Assembly (NCBI GenBank): GCA_026182355.1
Contig: JAPFBL010000068.1
Coordinates: 6,513,001 to 6,577,000, forward strand
DNA length: 64,000 nucleotides
From: Hermatobates lingyangjiaoensis
Taxonomy: Eukaryota > Arthropoda > Insecta > Hemiptera > Hermatobatidae
Direction: 5' to 3'
The position numbers and the translations under genes were made by a program. A model generated the notes under the pieces. That model was not told where the DNA came from. It did no database searches and was given only the letters and a program-made list of their open reading frames with translations. This document shows positions 32,262 through 44,292 of this stretch, piece by piece. Positions within the stretch are counted from its first letter, which is position 1; the number at the start of each line of letters is the position of its first letter.

Positions 32262-35200
32262 AACAATTGAGTTTTGTTTTTATTTTAATTAAGGCTATCG
32301 TGTAGATTTATTAACAAATTCATAGATAATTGATTTCATAACGTGGTTATTTAATTTATAAGTTTTTATTAGCTTTAAATTGTTGAACTAGAGCAATCTG
32401 AGATGTTGTTATTTTTATTAATGTATTATTAGACTATGTTTTACTAAAAATCTCTCACAGCAGAGTATTATGTCATGGCAATGTATTTCTTTCATCTATT
32501 TCCCAATTTAGTCATTCATCTAATGATACTCCAAAGTTTTTCCACATCTCTGAGATTCCTTGTTTATTATTTGTATAAAAACATCAGAAACTACATATCT
32601 AACATTATAATTTGTTAAAGCGGGCAACATGTTTGATTATAACCCTTCCTTAGATAATAATCCTCCTCTGTAATAAAGTATATGACTGTTTTGGGGTATT
32701 CTTGTATATTTTTAAATATTTTATTGCTCTTAGAAAAAAACACTTACTTTTAAACTTTTTATATGAAATCATAAAACAAGAATTAAGTTTTTCTATATTC
32801 TGAGGGAAAATTATTTCTAGATCATAAATTAGTTTAAGTTGAACACATTATTTATAGCTATTTTACAGAAAACAGATTGTCTTAATTTTTTTTTTTTTGT
32901 AGTATACCAATGTTGGGTAAAACTTTTACAAAATTTCATTCTTCATTTGTGTAGTAGTATAAAGTAAAAAAAAATTTTCTAAAATAATAAAAAATTACTA
33001 TACACCCCTTTCTTTGATGTGATTTGAATAAAAAAAGTATTCAGCTTATCACTACATGAAATGATATTATTAGGTATAATTTCGTTATCGTCGGTCAAAT
33101 CAGTATAATCTTGGCATCATTTCAAAATTTTCTAGAATCAATCATAAGCTTTCTGGATGCAGGGCAGGTAGTCATTGCTCTTATTATCTCTAGATGTAAT
33201 ACATGTTACATATTTGTTTATGTTTCCTTATTCACTAGTCAGTCGCTTGAATTCAGTGGTATTATTTAAATAAAAAAAATATAGTACAAAGCATATTAAA
33301 TATTAAATTCAATATAATATTCATTGTTATTAATGAAGTATTGATTTCATTGTGCTAATATTCATAAAATTACTTTATTTATCTTAATTTCTTTATTAAC
33401 TGAACCTCAGCTTTTTAGAAGTGAGTGTATTCCTATTCTAGAAGGTTTCTTCAAAATTTTGACGCCTTAGTGCGAATTTAAGCAAATCAAAAAAAAAATA
33501 TCTTTTAACAAAGCAAAATCATTTCGATTTTATTCAAAATCCTTTGAACAGATTTCTATTGAATCGTAAAATAACATAATTTCTTGATGAAGAGCCCTCT
33601 AAAAAAAACACTTGTTCCGAGCTTGTTATGCCACTCCTGAGGAGGCAGTAACTGAAATATGAATTCTGACATCACAACTCTTTTGATATTTCAGTACTCA
33701 TCCCGAAATTTTCACCTCTACTCAATACTTTCATTCATCTATATCCTATGAAGCAAAACTAAATAATTATCGTTTGAATAAGAAAATTTTTATGGCAACT
33801 AAGTGTGCTGATTAAATTTGTGGGACAAAAAAAAAGAATGTTTGATAGTTTTATAAGGAAAGTGAAGAGAAACAGACGCTTTGACCGGTCTTGATGGCCT
33901 CGTGACTAACAATGGACGTGGTAATGGTCATAAGCCCCAGTAACCTTCCAAGTGCCGTCTTGCCCCACCTCCACAATTCCTTCTGTCCTCGATTTACCAC
34001 TAACTGTTGTAATTCAGTTGCACCCCATAACCTCTAATCGGTTTCAGTACAATGAGATATTGTATCACGAGCGGACTGTTACCTATAACTCGTACCATTT
34101 TACAGCCTGACCAAACATGAAAAGCCTTCCTTTTATTTTATGGACTGTTGCGTTATTTTATAAACACTAAAAATTACCTGTAATATCAAACCAACATTTT
34201 GCTTCTAATCTTGTTACACAAATATTATAATTTATATAATATTTTATGGTTATCGTCGTGCGAGTTTCAAAATATTTATATTTACCTACTTGGTTAAATG
34301 TCTCTATTTGGAAGATAAACGGTTAAACTATAGTTTAATAAAAACAATGAATTCGATTAGCCAGCTATTGAGAGTGTCTTATCGTAAAAAGTTATTTTGC
34401 AATAAAATGTTTACTTTTAGTTTTCTTTAATTATTGAGACGAAGAGAAAAAAAAGAGTAAATTGATTACTAAGCTGTTCGAAGATTAGTGCACAAATAGG
34501 CTATTCATCCCAATGAATGCATCAGTTTATCTGAATTCTTTATCACAATAGGAGTTATATTGTTTGTTACGCTGATATAAGCAAGAAGCCTTCTAACAAA
34601 GGTAGTTACAGAGCACCTAACTGGAGAGCATGCACCCACCAACTAACATAAAAAATCAGAAATCGGCTAAAACAAGGAATTATATATATGGACTGCAAAT
34701 GTCATTATAATTGAGAATTGATAAAGAATAATATAATTACACCAAAAGTATGTCACAGTTGAAAAACTGTTTATTTTGTTATATTGTGTAACTATTCACT
34801 ATTCGTTGGATAGATCATTTACAAACAATTTTTGAACAAAATTTATCAACAAAAAAGGTATTGTTTAATAACATGTTAATAAACCAAATACTCTTTAAAG
34901 AATACATTAGTAATTTAAAATTAATATACAACTTTATTTTAACTACACAATGCAATAGTTGTTGCTTAACAAAATATTTTCTTTTTGGGAAAAAAGGATG
35001 GTGTTTTTCTTTTCTAAATCTTACTCGTATATTTAAAGAATGATTAGATATATAACCAGCCCATGTCAGAAAAGAATCAATAATCATCAATAAACACAAC
35101 TTCATTCTATATCTTCTAAAAACATAAAATTATATTTTAGGTTGATATCTTTTCATTCTTAATAAGTTTGTCCTATTTTTCTTCCAAATTAACACGCATT

Positions 35201-36120
35201 TTTCAGGCTAAAGTTGGCATATATTCAGTGATATATTATCCTTGTCTTTTTAAAACATATCCATGAAATTTAAAATTGTGTAATCATTAAGAATAATTCA
35301 TGAGGAGGTTTTTATGTATGAATTCTTAAAAGTAATATGTAATTAGAGTTATCTATTAACATACTATTAACTTGCATTATTTAACCACTTTTTTCACAAT
35401 TATCATTCCTCAAGAATTTCTTGATAACTCTAATGTTTTTTGCTGCATTACCATGTAAAGCAGTCCCAGAAAATATATAATATATATTTTTGTTTTTGAA
35501 GGAGAGAATTTAATTTTCCTAGTTTATATTGACAATGTAGACGAATAATTCGTATTTCTCTTCTTCCTAGGAATATCTTCAGACTGATTTCTTGTGCACT
35601 ACTTAACATGTATAACACAAAATTTCTTGTGTTGTAAGAAGCAAAAAAATTAATTCTACAAATTTAAATGAAATAAATTTAATTATATTATATTTACTTG
35701 AAAATAAATATATATTAATTAAACATTTCTATAGAAAGAAACTAATTAACTTAAGTAAGGTTATAATTAAATTACTTTTATATAACTAGAACATTAAGAG
35801 TATTAAAGTAATATTCATTCTTCAGAAATGTCTTAGAGGAAAACATAGAATGACATGTCTGTGACGGTAAATTGAAAACGCTGATTTCTGAAAGAAAACC
35901 ATTTCATTTATTAGATTTTTAAATAACTAGCTAATGTCTCCACGGTATGGAGGGAAAAATAATACAAATATTTTTAAAAATATTCCCTTATGAGTTCTTT
36001 TATATGTAAAAACTTAGTTCTTTTTCTTTTTATTCTTTCTTTAAGCTTATATTTGTTTGGATAAACCAAAATCAGATATAACTGTGGTAATTTTACATTA
36101 TTCTATAACTTTTTATGGCT
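32262..36120. other. No gene seen; AT-rich DNA
   Basis: No supported frame. Overlapping frames at 34815-35105 (minus) and 34861-35043 (plus) are mutual shadows in low-complexity DNA. A GC-richer stretch at 33880-34080 has an A-box-like GATGGCCTCGTGACTAAC but no B box. Confidence 0.45.
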
Positions 36121-36159
36121 GTTATAAATATATATATATATAACATTATTTAACTTAGA

Positions 36160-36328
36160 AAGATAAATCGAGATGCGGTCAATTTATCCCACTTTCAAGC
36201 ATACTCTCATTGCTCATTGAATCTTTTTCAAAGGCTGTATAATCTTGAAAAAGATTTTGAATGAAATCGAAACGTCGGCAATGAGAGTCTGATTGGAAGT
36301 GGAAGAAATTTACCGCATCCTGATTTAT

Positions 36329-36331
<3 letters not shown>
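36160..36331. mobile_element. Fold-back pair of family E ends bounded by (TA)n
   Basis: The left arm starts AGATAAATCGAGATGCGG and the right arm ends CCGCATCCTGATTTATCT, next to a 38-bp (TA)n. A second TA run lies about 20 bp left. The right arm carries a full hammerhead-like motif. In the left arm the equivalent of the core is deleted. Confidence 0.82.
36244..36290 (+). ncRNA. Hammerhead-like motif, family E
   Basis: Core CUUGAAAAA (one insertion, G8 changed), 5-bp stem II GAUUU/AAAUC, GAAA, then ACGUC: palindrome ACGU with GUC cleavage triplet. Downstream GGCAATGAGAG matches the 26.9 kb copy. Confidence 0.5.

Positions 36332-36367
<36 letters not shown>
36330..36367. repeat. (TA)n microsatellite
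   Basis: About 18 TA units at the right edge of the family E fold-back. Confidence 0.95.
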
Positions 36368-36369
<2 letters not shown>

Positions 36370-36905
36370 GTCCTACCGTCGATAATTTATTGTTGCTTAC
36401 ATATAACATTAATTATTATTATTGTATAGATTATAGGAAATCTAACAGACTCGGTAACACTAACAACATTTTTTAAACAAAAATGATAACCACAAAACAG
36501 TAAACTATGAATCGTATTATCGCATTAATATTCTATCACACGTCATTATTATTGAAAAATAAAGTAAGTGTGTTTTTGTCCACATGATGACGAATATGAG
36601 AACATATTAGAAAATTATTTATTGGTAATTTTAATATATTGTAAAAATATTTAGTATACTGTCAACAAAATGAAATTTATCTTATTATAAATATTTTCAT
36701 GTGTGAAAATAAATAATATTTACTTTAATTGTTTATTTTGCTTTTCTGCACTAATACACCAATACAGTTCTTTTGATTTTCTCAAGTTAAATCTATAGAG
36801 TTTAACAAAAACATAAAAATGAATTTTACATCAACTGGTAATTTAAATTGAATTGAACTGAACTGATATTAAACTGAACATTAGTTAAAATGAATACAGA
36901 GCAAT
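36370..36905. other. No gene seen; AT-rich DNA
   Basis: Nothing recognisable. Confidence 0.5.
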
Positions 36906-36910
36906 TAAAA

Positions 36911-37260
36911 TAAATGGCGTTGCTGATAGAGAGCGGGCCAAGAGTCGTCAGGGGTGTGTGGTTAGATAGGAAGTAAGAGTCGTAACTCAATCTTGCTTAG
37001 GGTCTTCTATTGGTCCAGCGACACAAGCAAGATGACGCCATCGTGATGCCTTTGTCGTGGTTCGCTTAAAGGTTTACCATAAAAAGCTGACCCAGAGATA
37101 CTTATTGGCCGTTGACCTCAGTGTCCGAGGTGTGGAGCTGGTTTGATAATGCTCTATGTATTAGTTTTTATACGTGTATTGTTTTTATTAAGTAAATCTT
37201 CCTGGGGCACTATCAAACAGCGCACACCGTGTTGCCCTTACATTCCTCCCGCATAGGGCT
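36911..37260. repeat. GC-rich unclassified repeat, possible solo LTR
   Basis: About 350 bp of GC-rich DNA without a long frame. It contains an imperfect inverted pair (GCTGGTTTGATAATGCTC and GGGCACTATCAAACAGCGC) and ends near GTTGCCCTTACA. The abrupt composition change suggests an inserted element such as a solo LTR. I could not find a convincing TG start or a target-site duplication. Confidence 0.35.
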
Positions 37261-39200
37261 TTACAAATGTTTGTGGTAAACCTAAATAGGAATTATAAAT
37301 CGATCAATTTATACAACTGATTGTTACAATCATTGTTAGAAATCACTTATTATAATGATTTAAACATCACTAAGCTTGATGCCGGTGAGGTCTTATTATT
37401 CTCAATTTAATAGTAATACTAATGACATTTTGTCTTTTGTTATAAACAAAACTGAAATGCTTATAAACATCTCTTCCTCCTGTTGCACGTCTTAATCACT
37501 AACAGGTACTGACTGCCCTAAAATAAAACAAATTGTGATTGTGTTAGTAGTATTAATCTACTGTTTAATGCAATCTACTATTGTTACGGAAATCATAATG
37601 CTCATTTTGAGACACTGACTTATCGCTAATATCCTCATTAATAATAAACGTTTTAATAAATAAGTGTCATTATAAGATTTGAGAAATATTATTACAGAAT
37701 TGCTCATATATTGCTTTTGATTTGATTTATGATCAATAATACCAGAACAACTATTCAAAAGTCAATAAAGAGTAACAATATTACAATTTATAAAAAGTAT
37801 ATATTTAAATCAATTTGTTATAAAATAACAAAATGAACAACTATACTATCGACTATTTGAGGAATAAAATAAAAATCAAACTTAACTTTTTTTATTAGAT
37901 TAGATTTGTTTAAAACTATTTCAATTACACGGTTTAATATTTTATTTTTTGATCATCTGCAAGTTATTTTATTCAAAATACTAAGTTCATGATGAATTAA
38001 ATTTTATTAAAATATCTAACTTTTTTAGATAGTTATTTTTAAATAGTGTTTTCAAATAAAATCAATTAATTTTAATATATTTTAACTAAAGAAGTATGAA
38101 ATGCATTCTAAATTATTTTTGTGATTGTATACTTCAAAATAAAAAATAATTGACACATAGTTTGTTTAAAAAAAATAACTTGATAGTCATTCATCTTTTG
38201 TGAAATATAGCACTTCATTTTTCCTTAAATAATTGGCATACTTTCAATGAATAGAAACAGTACTATTTTCTCTTCGACATTGAATATTGTGATACTCGTA
38301 ATATAATTAATCCAATAATTATAATATGAATAAAGCAATAATCATAATGATAGTAATCGCACATTAGCCACTAAACAATAAATGGGTTTATTAAATTAAA
38401 TTAAATGGGTTGTTACTAAATTACTTTTTAGTAACAAGGATTCATTTTTTGTCACACGAAGACAATTTATCAGAGATGGACCTCAGTCTAAGTGAAACAC
38501 AAGCCCCAATAACGAGCCCTGCGATCCTTAGGCCACGGCCGTGTGCTCGTTTAGGGAGGATTCTGTTTCTCACAGAGCGAAATAGAAAAAAATATATGAA
38601 TCTTAAAGATATTTAATAGAATAATATAGAACTCAATGAATAATGTTTTACCTGTTAGTCAAAATTACAATGTGCAACATGTTTCAATGAATTTGGTACT
38701 GACAAAAACATTTATACCATGATTATTATATTGGGTTAAATTTGTGATTGTTAAAAAAAACTGTTTTACAGTCTATCGGGTTTTTGCTTCAGCTCAGAGT
38801 TGAAACAATATGGTATAATTAACCATGCACACGTATTGACGCGGCTTATTTATAAAATAATAGAAGATAAATCATGATAAACAATAGCTATTTGTTTCTG
38901 TCTTGACGGCCATTGTATGGATAATAAGTTGTCTGGTTTAGAAATAGATTCAATTGGCAAAATAAACATATAAATCTAGGATAACTTTTAATACCAGTAC
39001 CATATATATATATATTGCTTTTTAATATCTTAGTATTATAAAAACCAACATGAAAGTAGATTAAAGCTCTCAAATTTTTTAAATGTCAAACACACGTTGT
39101 TCTGAACAGATAAAACATATAATTCTTTTTTTAAAGACGTGTTCACAAAATATAATACTGATAGTATGTTTTTGATATTTTATGTATTTATTGTTTATAT
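37261..39200. other. No gene seen; one GC-rich patch
   Basis: AT-rich DNA. The patch 38455-38590 is open on both strands (plus frame includes SPAILRPRPCARLGRILFL), so neither can be chosen. A TA run lies at 39004-39016. Confidence 0.4.
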
Positions 39201-39202
39201 TA

Positions 39203-39225
39203 ATATATATATATATATTAGTGTG

Positions 39226-39258
<33 letters not shown>
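39203..39258. repeat. (TA)n followed by (TG)n
   Basis: TA repeats, then about 17 TG units. Confidence 0.95.
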
Positions 39259-39260
<2 letters not shown>

Positions 39261-39595
39261 ACTTGCCTTTCAAAAATCTAGATTAAATCCTGTTTGAAAA
39301 TATATTTTTGAGTATAACTCATCACTTCTATCTAAATTTTAGGTTAATTGATTATGTTGGATTAATTTGTTATTTGATGTATTTTAAAACAACAACACAG
39401 AAAGCGTCACCTCTTCATATGAAGTTGAAGTTTCTTAATATCATTCAAATTTATATATTATAATTACTTTTACTTTTATTCTGTCTTATTATTTATTTTA
39501 TTTTTATCGTTTTAAATAAAAATATATTTCATTAATATTAATCTCAAGTATTTTCAGTGATAACTGATGTTCCCGTTTGATTTTGCACTTTGCAG

Positions 39596-39797
39596 TATCA
39601 GAAGGCGTTTAATGGTAAAACAAGTGAAGTTGTGTACAGGAGGGGTGTCCGGGGGTGATTTGATGAGGAGGTGGAAGTCCTCCCACCAGTGAACACCTCA
39701 CGACAACCCTCTCTCAGACACTCCCAATATAAAGCTGCAAAAACTTTTCCCTCTGCAGTGGCTCCTTCAAACACACTTCAATATGTCATACATAAAG
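39596..39797 (+). CDS. Candidate exon interrupted by one in-frame TGA
   Basis: A 202-bp GC-richer block between a good acceptor (TTTTGCACTTTGCAG) and a good donor (AAAG then GTAACA). In phase 0 it reads YQKAFNGKTSEVVYRRGVRG, a TGA at 39656-39658, then FDEEVEVLPPVNTSRQPSL and on to QYVIHK. Both halves look coding and share one frame, so the TGA is the only defect. Options are a pseudogene exon, a sequencing error or strain variant (TGG to TGA), or an exon in another frame. Phase 1 is open for the first 30 codons but then stops. No family is recognised. Confidence 0.38.
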
Positions 39798-39799
39798 GT

Positions 39800-40500
39800 A
39801 ACATATCCATTACTATGTATACACAATTATTTAGAATACATTTATTTAATATATTCTTTATTTAATATAAATATTCAACTAAACTAAATAATATGCCATT
39901 GATATTAACCACTCAACGTGGTTAAATTTATTCATGAAGTTAGTTAAGAAACACATTAATTAAAGCTAAAATTGTTTAAATTTGTACAAGAATAACAACA
40001 ATTACATATTGAAACCTGAGTTTTATCCTTGAGTATTTGTAATCTATTTTGCTAAGATTGGACAATAAAACTGTAACAATAACTAAATTTCTAATTTGTT
40101 AAAATCATCTAAAAATTCGAAGCAGTGTTATATAAGAGATTATAGAGAAGTAGTTTGTATAGCTTGGCTTGCTAAAAAAAAGTATGATTGAAGGAACCAT
40201 CTGACACTATTTTGAATCTTCTATTATGTATATTAACATTTTTGGAAATCAGTAATAAGAGATAATCAAGAGCTGAATTGCTTAATATTTTGTGAGTATC
40301 AATCTGGGTATTGAGCTGCTCCAGTATAATATACGTTTTACGTGAGACTATAGTTATATACTACACAACATGAAAATTCGTAATTACATTTATTGATTTG
40401 ATAATGCAGTCCAAATATGTTATATATTATACATATACTTTAAAATGCAGTAAGGTGGTATTAAGGAAACATAAAAAAGTGAAAATTATTCACAAGAAGA
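39800..40500. other. No gene seen
   Basis: AT-rich, intron-like. Confidence 0.5.
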
Positions 40501-40677
40501 AAAAATGCATATAACACGGTTTCAGTTCGTCGATCTGAAGTGAAGATGACTGGAGAGAGGCAGACATATGGACATATCCTCACTCTGTCATATGAAAGCT
40601 CAGTCAGATATGTCAACCTCGGCTTTCAATATTTTGAACAAAGTCAACTCTCCCCCGTAATACTGTCTTCTCATTTC

Positions 40678-40715
40678 TCCTCATGATGAAATATTAGGTC
40701 GAAATGTTAGTCCCA
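40678..40715 (+). ncRNA. Hammerhead-like motif, family H (weak)
   Basis: CAUGAUGA, extra A, an unclear stem II ending AGGUC, GAAA, then AUGUU and AGUC. A similar string occurs near 1.36 kb. It lies in a GC-richer segment (40520-40720) that could be another PLE end. Confidence 0.3.
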
Positions 40716-40944
40716 TTTCGTTTAGTTCATTGTGCTTGTAATTTTTAGTTATATATACACACGCGTATAACTACTTATATTAGTATTAAATTAACGTTAA
40801 TCACTTCTCTAATTGTATTTTGTTGGAAAAAGTAAATATATGTTTATGGATATAATATATATATTAATTAGTCAGTATTTTGAAAAAAATACATTCTTTG
40901 ATCTCTTTTTTATTGAAGTTTGGTCTAGTTTTGAATATATCTCC

Positions 40945-40990
40945 AACAGCTTGCCCCAACGTTTCGTCAACATTTGTAGACATCATTAGG
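40945..40990 (-). ncRNA. Hammerhead-like motif, family E-like
   Basis: Minus strand: CUAAUGA (G5 to A), extra U, stem II GUC/GAC, GAAA, palindrome ACGU with U17, then GGGGC. The GGGG can pair with CC before the core. Structure otherwise complete. Confidence 0.5.
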
Positions 40991-41074
40991 GTTAGATCAA
41001 ATACATAATTATTAGCGTACTTGGTTGATTCCAAATATGATTACCTTAATATATATATACTTCGAATAAAATGA

Positions 41075-41235
41075 AAGGTCCGTGTGGACAATAAAAACTT
41101 TAACAAATAGGAAAGAACACAAAAATTCACTACAGAACTCACTTTGATATTTCGACATTCATCTTTATAGGGAAGAAGTGCAAAGTACTCGCGTTGAGAA
41201 GCAAACTTCTACTCAACCAAACTTCTACTTTTTGA
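41075..41235 (-). mobile_element. Family F module, inverted copy of the 23.3 kb one
   Basis: Minus strand from TTTGCTTCTCAACGCGAGTA through TTCTGTAGTG to TTTCCTATTTGTTAAAGT, collinear with 23314-23432. It continues about 30 bp further (GTCCACACGGACC), a sequence also seen in the 49.4 kb module. A short TA run lies just left (41050). Confidence 0.8.
41134..41180 (-). ncRNA. Hammerhead-like motif, family F
   Basis: UAAAGA core portion, extra U, short GA/UC stem II, GAAA, AUAU palindrome with C17, AAAGUG pairing with CACUU upstream. The first core bases are eroded, but GAAA is intact, unlike the 23.3 kb copy. Confidence 0.5.
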
Positions 41236-41239
41236 TGGA

Positions 41240-42365
41240 AAAATTTACAATCCAACAAACTTTAACAAACTAAATAACTGCATTCGTTGTGTGAACTAGT
41301 TACTTTTAATGATTTAACTACACAATAATAAAAATAATAATGATTATTATATTACAAAATAATAAGTAATAATAATAAAATAATAATTATAAGATAATTA
41401 TATTTTAGCTACCTGTCTGTCTAGGGGTATAGATTTGCTATCAAACTATCAGTTTATTATTTCCTTATTCATATATGCTTAAATTAAGTTATAACAAAAT
41501 AATACTCTTTTAAATTAAAAAAAAATGTTGAGTATTAATTATAAAAATAATAATATATACTGTGTGTATACAATGGAATTTATCAATGTGATCAATGTAT
41601 GTAATGTTTTAAATGTGTGTACAAAAGTTCAATTACCCATCACTCTAATTTATTTTATCCTGGAGCTTATTATCAGTACGTTAAATGGAAACCATACTAG
41701 ATAGTCCCCAGTGACTCTGACAACCTTCATGTACGTGGTACGCAAAATTAGAAATCAATAATATTTTTAGATTACAACTTCAAGTTTAATGGGATTGAAA
41801 TCACATTAAAATAAAAATTAAACGTTGTAAAATACTTCTGTGATTTAATAATTCTACAATTTAAATAAAATTACACCAAAGTAGTAAATAATTCTCAATA
41901 TTAATACTATCTAGATGGTGATGAAGAATTATTGTCATCAGAGTATTTTCAATAAGATATTCAACCAGATAACTTAATAGCATTTCCCAATATTTTAAAT
42001 AAATAATACATGGTCATGTAATAAAATCTTGTGAAAAACTAAATCGATTGATAGTTACACTTCAGAATTGATTACCATCAAAAAATTTAGATTTAATAAA
42101 TTAATGACTGATCATCAAAAAGACTTTCAGGAATGTATCATTTTACAAAAACTGATATAACAACATAAATAAGTAACAAAACGAGTATTAAATGTTTTAT
42201 ATTTTCATTCAGATGTATTGTGATACATTCTAATAAAGAATATTGTTAATGTCAGTAGTAGATTTCCTGTGTTTATCAAATTTATATATACACATAAATA
42301 ACTTTTTCGATGAAAATGTAATCTGAAACGGACAAAGTTAATGTATTTATAAAAACAAGAAAATT
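41240..42365. other. No gene seen; AT-rich DNA
   Basis: Impure (AAT)n at about 41325-41400. No supported frame. Confidence 0.5.
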
Positions 42366-42370
42366 AAAAC

Positions 42371-42493
42371 CACACACTTACAGTCTATAATTTTGGGTTT
42401 CTAACAGTCTCTGTACCAGTGCGCTTGGTAACCCTTTCTTATCTCTCCTGAAGATGGTAAAACAGAAAATTAGAGACTGTAAGTGTGTGTGTG
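42371..42493. mobile_element. Fold-back pair of family D ends
   Basis: Left arm CACACACTTACAGTCTATAA and right arm TTAGAGACTGTAAGTGTGTG are inverted around about 55 bp. The right arm carries the hammerhead-like motif. It is followed within 45 bp by a TA run and the family A unit. Confidence 0.78.
42442..42482 (+). ncRNA. Hammerhead-like motif, family D
   Basis: CUGAAGA intact, extra U, partial stem II GG/CA, GAAA, AUU, then AGAGA, which can pair with UCUCU before the core with one unpaired C. Confidence 0.5.
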
Positions 42494-42539
42494 TTTTATT
42501 TCGTTGTTTTCTATCTATATTGAACTTTATATATATATC

Positions 42540-42647
42540 AATGATCAAACAACAATATGAAATGGAAAAAAAAACTAAGATCTTTCAACCGTAACAAGCG
42601 GTCTTCGTCAGAGTCAAAACCCAATTCAGTGTTTATGTGAAATCTTG

Positions 42648-42648
<1 letters not shown>
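42540..42648 (-). mobile_element. Short (TA)n-bounded unit of family A, hammerhead only
   Basis: About 109 bp between a short TA run (42529-42538) and a 71-bp (TA)n. It contains only the family A motif. Same layout as 18657-18771. The near-intact ribozyme and the length of the pure TA tract suggest a young insertion. Confidence 0.7.
42573..42615 (-). ncRNA. Best-preserved hammerhead-like motif, family A
   Basis: GACU, intact core CUGACGA, extra A, fully paired 5-bp stem II (GACCG with CGGUU, loop CUUGUUA), GAAA, palindrome AGAUCU, U17, AGUU pairing with GACU. Every canonical core position is present apart from the extra nucleotide. Confidence 0.7.

Positions 42649-42719
<71 letters not shown>
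42649..42719. repeat. Longest (TA)n tract, about 35 units
   Basis: Uninterrupted TA repeats directly 5' (minus-strand sense) of the family A unit. Confidence 0.98.
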
Positions 42720-42721
<2 letters not shown>

Positions 42722-43438
42722 TATACAAAAAAGTGCACAATGTTGTAATTACTTATTATTATTTCGAGCAGTGATTTTTTGTCAAGCTAAAGTTTTTATA
42801 TGCTTTTTCTGAGTCACAGTTTATATTTTGTTTTTACAACGATATTATTGTTATATTTTTATAAACTGTATTTTTAATATTCTCATAATATTTATTTTCA
42901 TTTCTCTCTTATCTACCATAACTTTTTTCTAATACAGCATTGCATTACTTTTCTGTAGAATCATATTTCAATTTTTGGTATTATATACTAAATCAATCTC
43001 ATTCCTAACATATTTGTTAACTGCCTTCGTATTTCTTCACTATCTTTGTTTGACTGTTATTGTCAGTCACACATGCGGTATCGCTAAAATATAGACCTAG
43101 TGACAAGAATGCACACTCTAATGTACCCTCTTCTATATTTGAGATAAATTGATTTATTTAATAAACAGAGAAAAGCCTACAATTTTAAAATATATATATA
43201 TTACAAACATTCGCTAGGTTATTTTTTTAAATACTTAAAAAATTTAAGCATTATAGAAATAACAAGACAAAAATAAAAACAAACATTTCAAATTTTTGAA
43301 CTTCCGAAGAGTAATAATACACATTGTAGTCTGAAATACACAGTGATATGAAAAACAATTTTGGGAATCAAAAACCAGCCAAGCAGTATAAAGATTAATT
43401 TGTTTTTGTTAATTAAACAGAAAGGGAATGTAATTAAA
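42720..43438. other. No gene seen; AT-rich DNA
   Basis: Nothing recognisable. Confidence 0.5.
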
Positions 43439-43646
43439 ATGAAGTGGGTGGGAGAGTAAGGCGATTGTGGCTGGACCTAGTGTTGCATAAGCGGATTGGT
43501 TCGTGAGGCCCTCATTGCAGCAGAATAGCTTGATATCACGCCTTTCTGCCACTCGTCTGAAACACCTGCACGTAGCACCAATCGAGCATTGCCCACAACC
43601 ATCTCTAACAAACCATCCTATGTATCCCCACCTTCCAGCAATTCAT
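43430..43646 (-). other. GC-rich island with Cys-rich open frame
   Basis: A GC-rich block. On the minus strand a frame of about 70 codons is open and includes DGCGQCSIGATCRCFRR and KLFCCNEGLTNQSAYATLG. It has no ATG start and no clear acceptor. It could be an exon or an unclassified transposon piece. The plus strand is also open for about 20 codons. Confidence 0.25.
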
Positions 43647-43910
43647 GATTTTTATATATTTACACGATATTCGACTGTGTGATAACACATTCTTCACAAG
43701 CATACGCCAGCTAAGTACCAAAACATCTTTTTAAAAGTATGACTTCTACAAAGGAAATTTTGTTTGTTCGTCTACCAACGAAAAGCATTTTGTGATTTTC
43801 CTATTCATGAATCGAAATTGTTATATAATACAGCAATTTAAATAGCAATATTATATAGCATATAATATTCATAAATTATATATCTCTTTACAATAATGAG
43901 TTTGTAAAGA

Positions 43911-43940
43911 TTAACAATATAAGAGTTTATTTTCTTCTAA
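43911..43940. repeat. 30-bp direct repeat, copy 1
   Basis: TTAACAATATAAGAGTTTAT then TTTCTTCTAA. The second copy at 44897-44926 differs at one base. Confidence 0.85.
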
Positions 43941-44292
43941 TTATAAGGCAATAATGCCTTATTGTAGGTTTTTATTGCTTCATATGAATCAAACCTGCTT
44001 AAGTCTAGCAGGTTTATACTCACTTATATATGTTTATACTCACAATAAATGTGATTATAAGAAACTCATTCAATTGAAAAGGAAGTGTTCTGGGGCAAAA
44101 CACCACTCGATTTTCAATGGAAACATACGCTGTTTTTTAGGGATTGTATTAAATACTTAAAAGAAATAAATAAATGATGTTGCCTACAGCCATGAATGAA
44201 AATAAAAATTGTAAACTTCACTAGAAGTGATTAATAAGATGGATTCATATCGATGTTTAGTATACATGAGAACAAAGCTGTCCTCATTTCAG

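Noticed and set aside
34815..35105. 96-residue minus-strand frame
   Set aside because: Low-complexity K/F/L/I/Y composition with an opposing frame in the same place; no coding signal.
36179..36409. 76-residue minus-strand frame with poly Tyr-Ile
   Set aside because: It is the translated (TA)n plus the family E fold-back, not a gene.
42538..42738. 66-residue minus-strand frame
   Set aside because: Mostly translated (TA)n plus the family A ribozyme-like unit.
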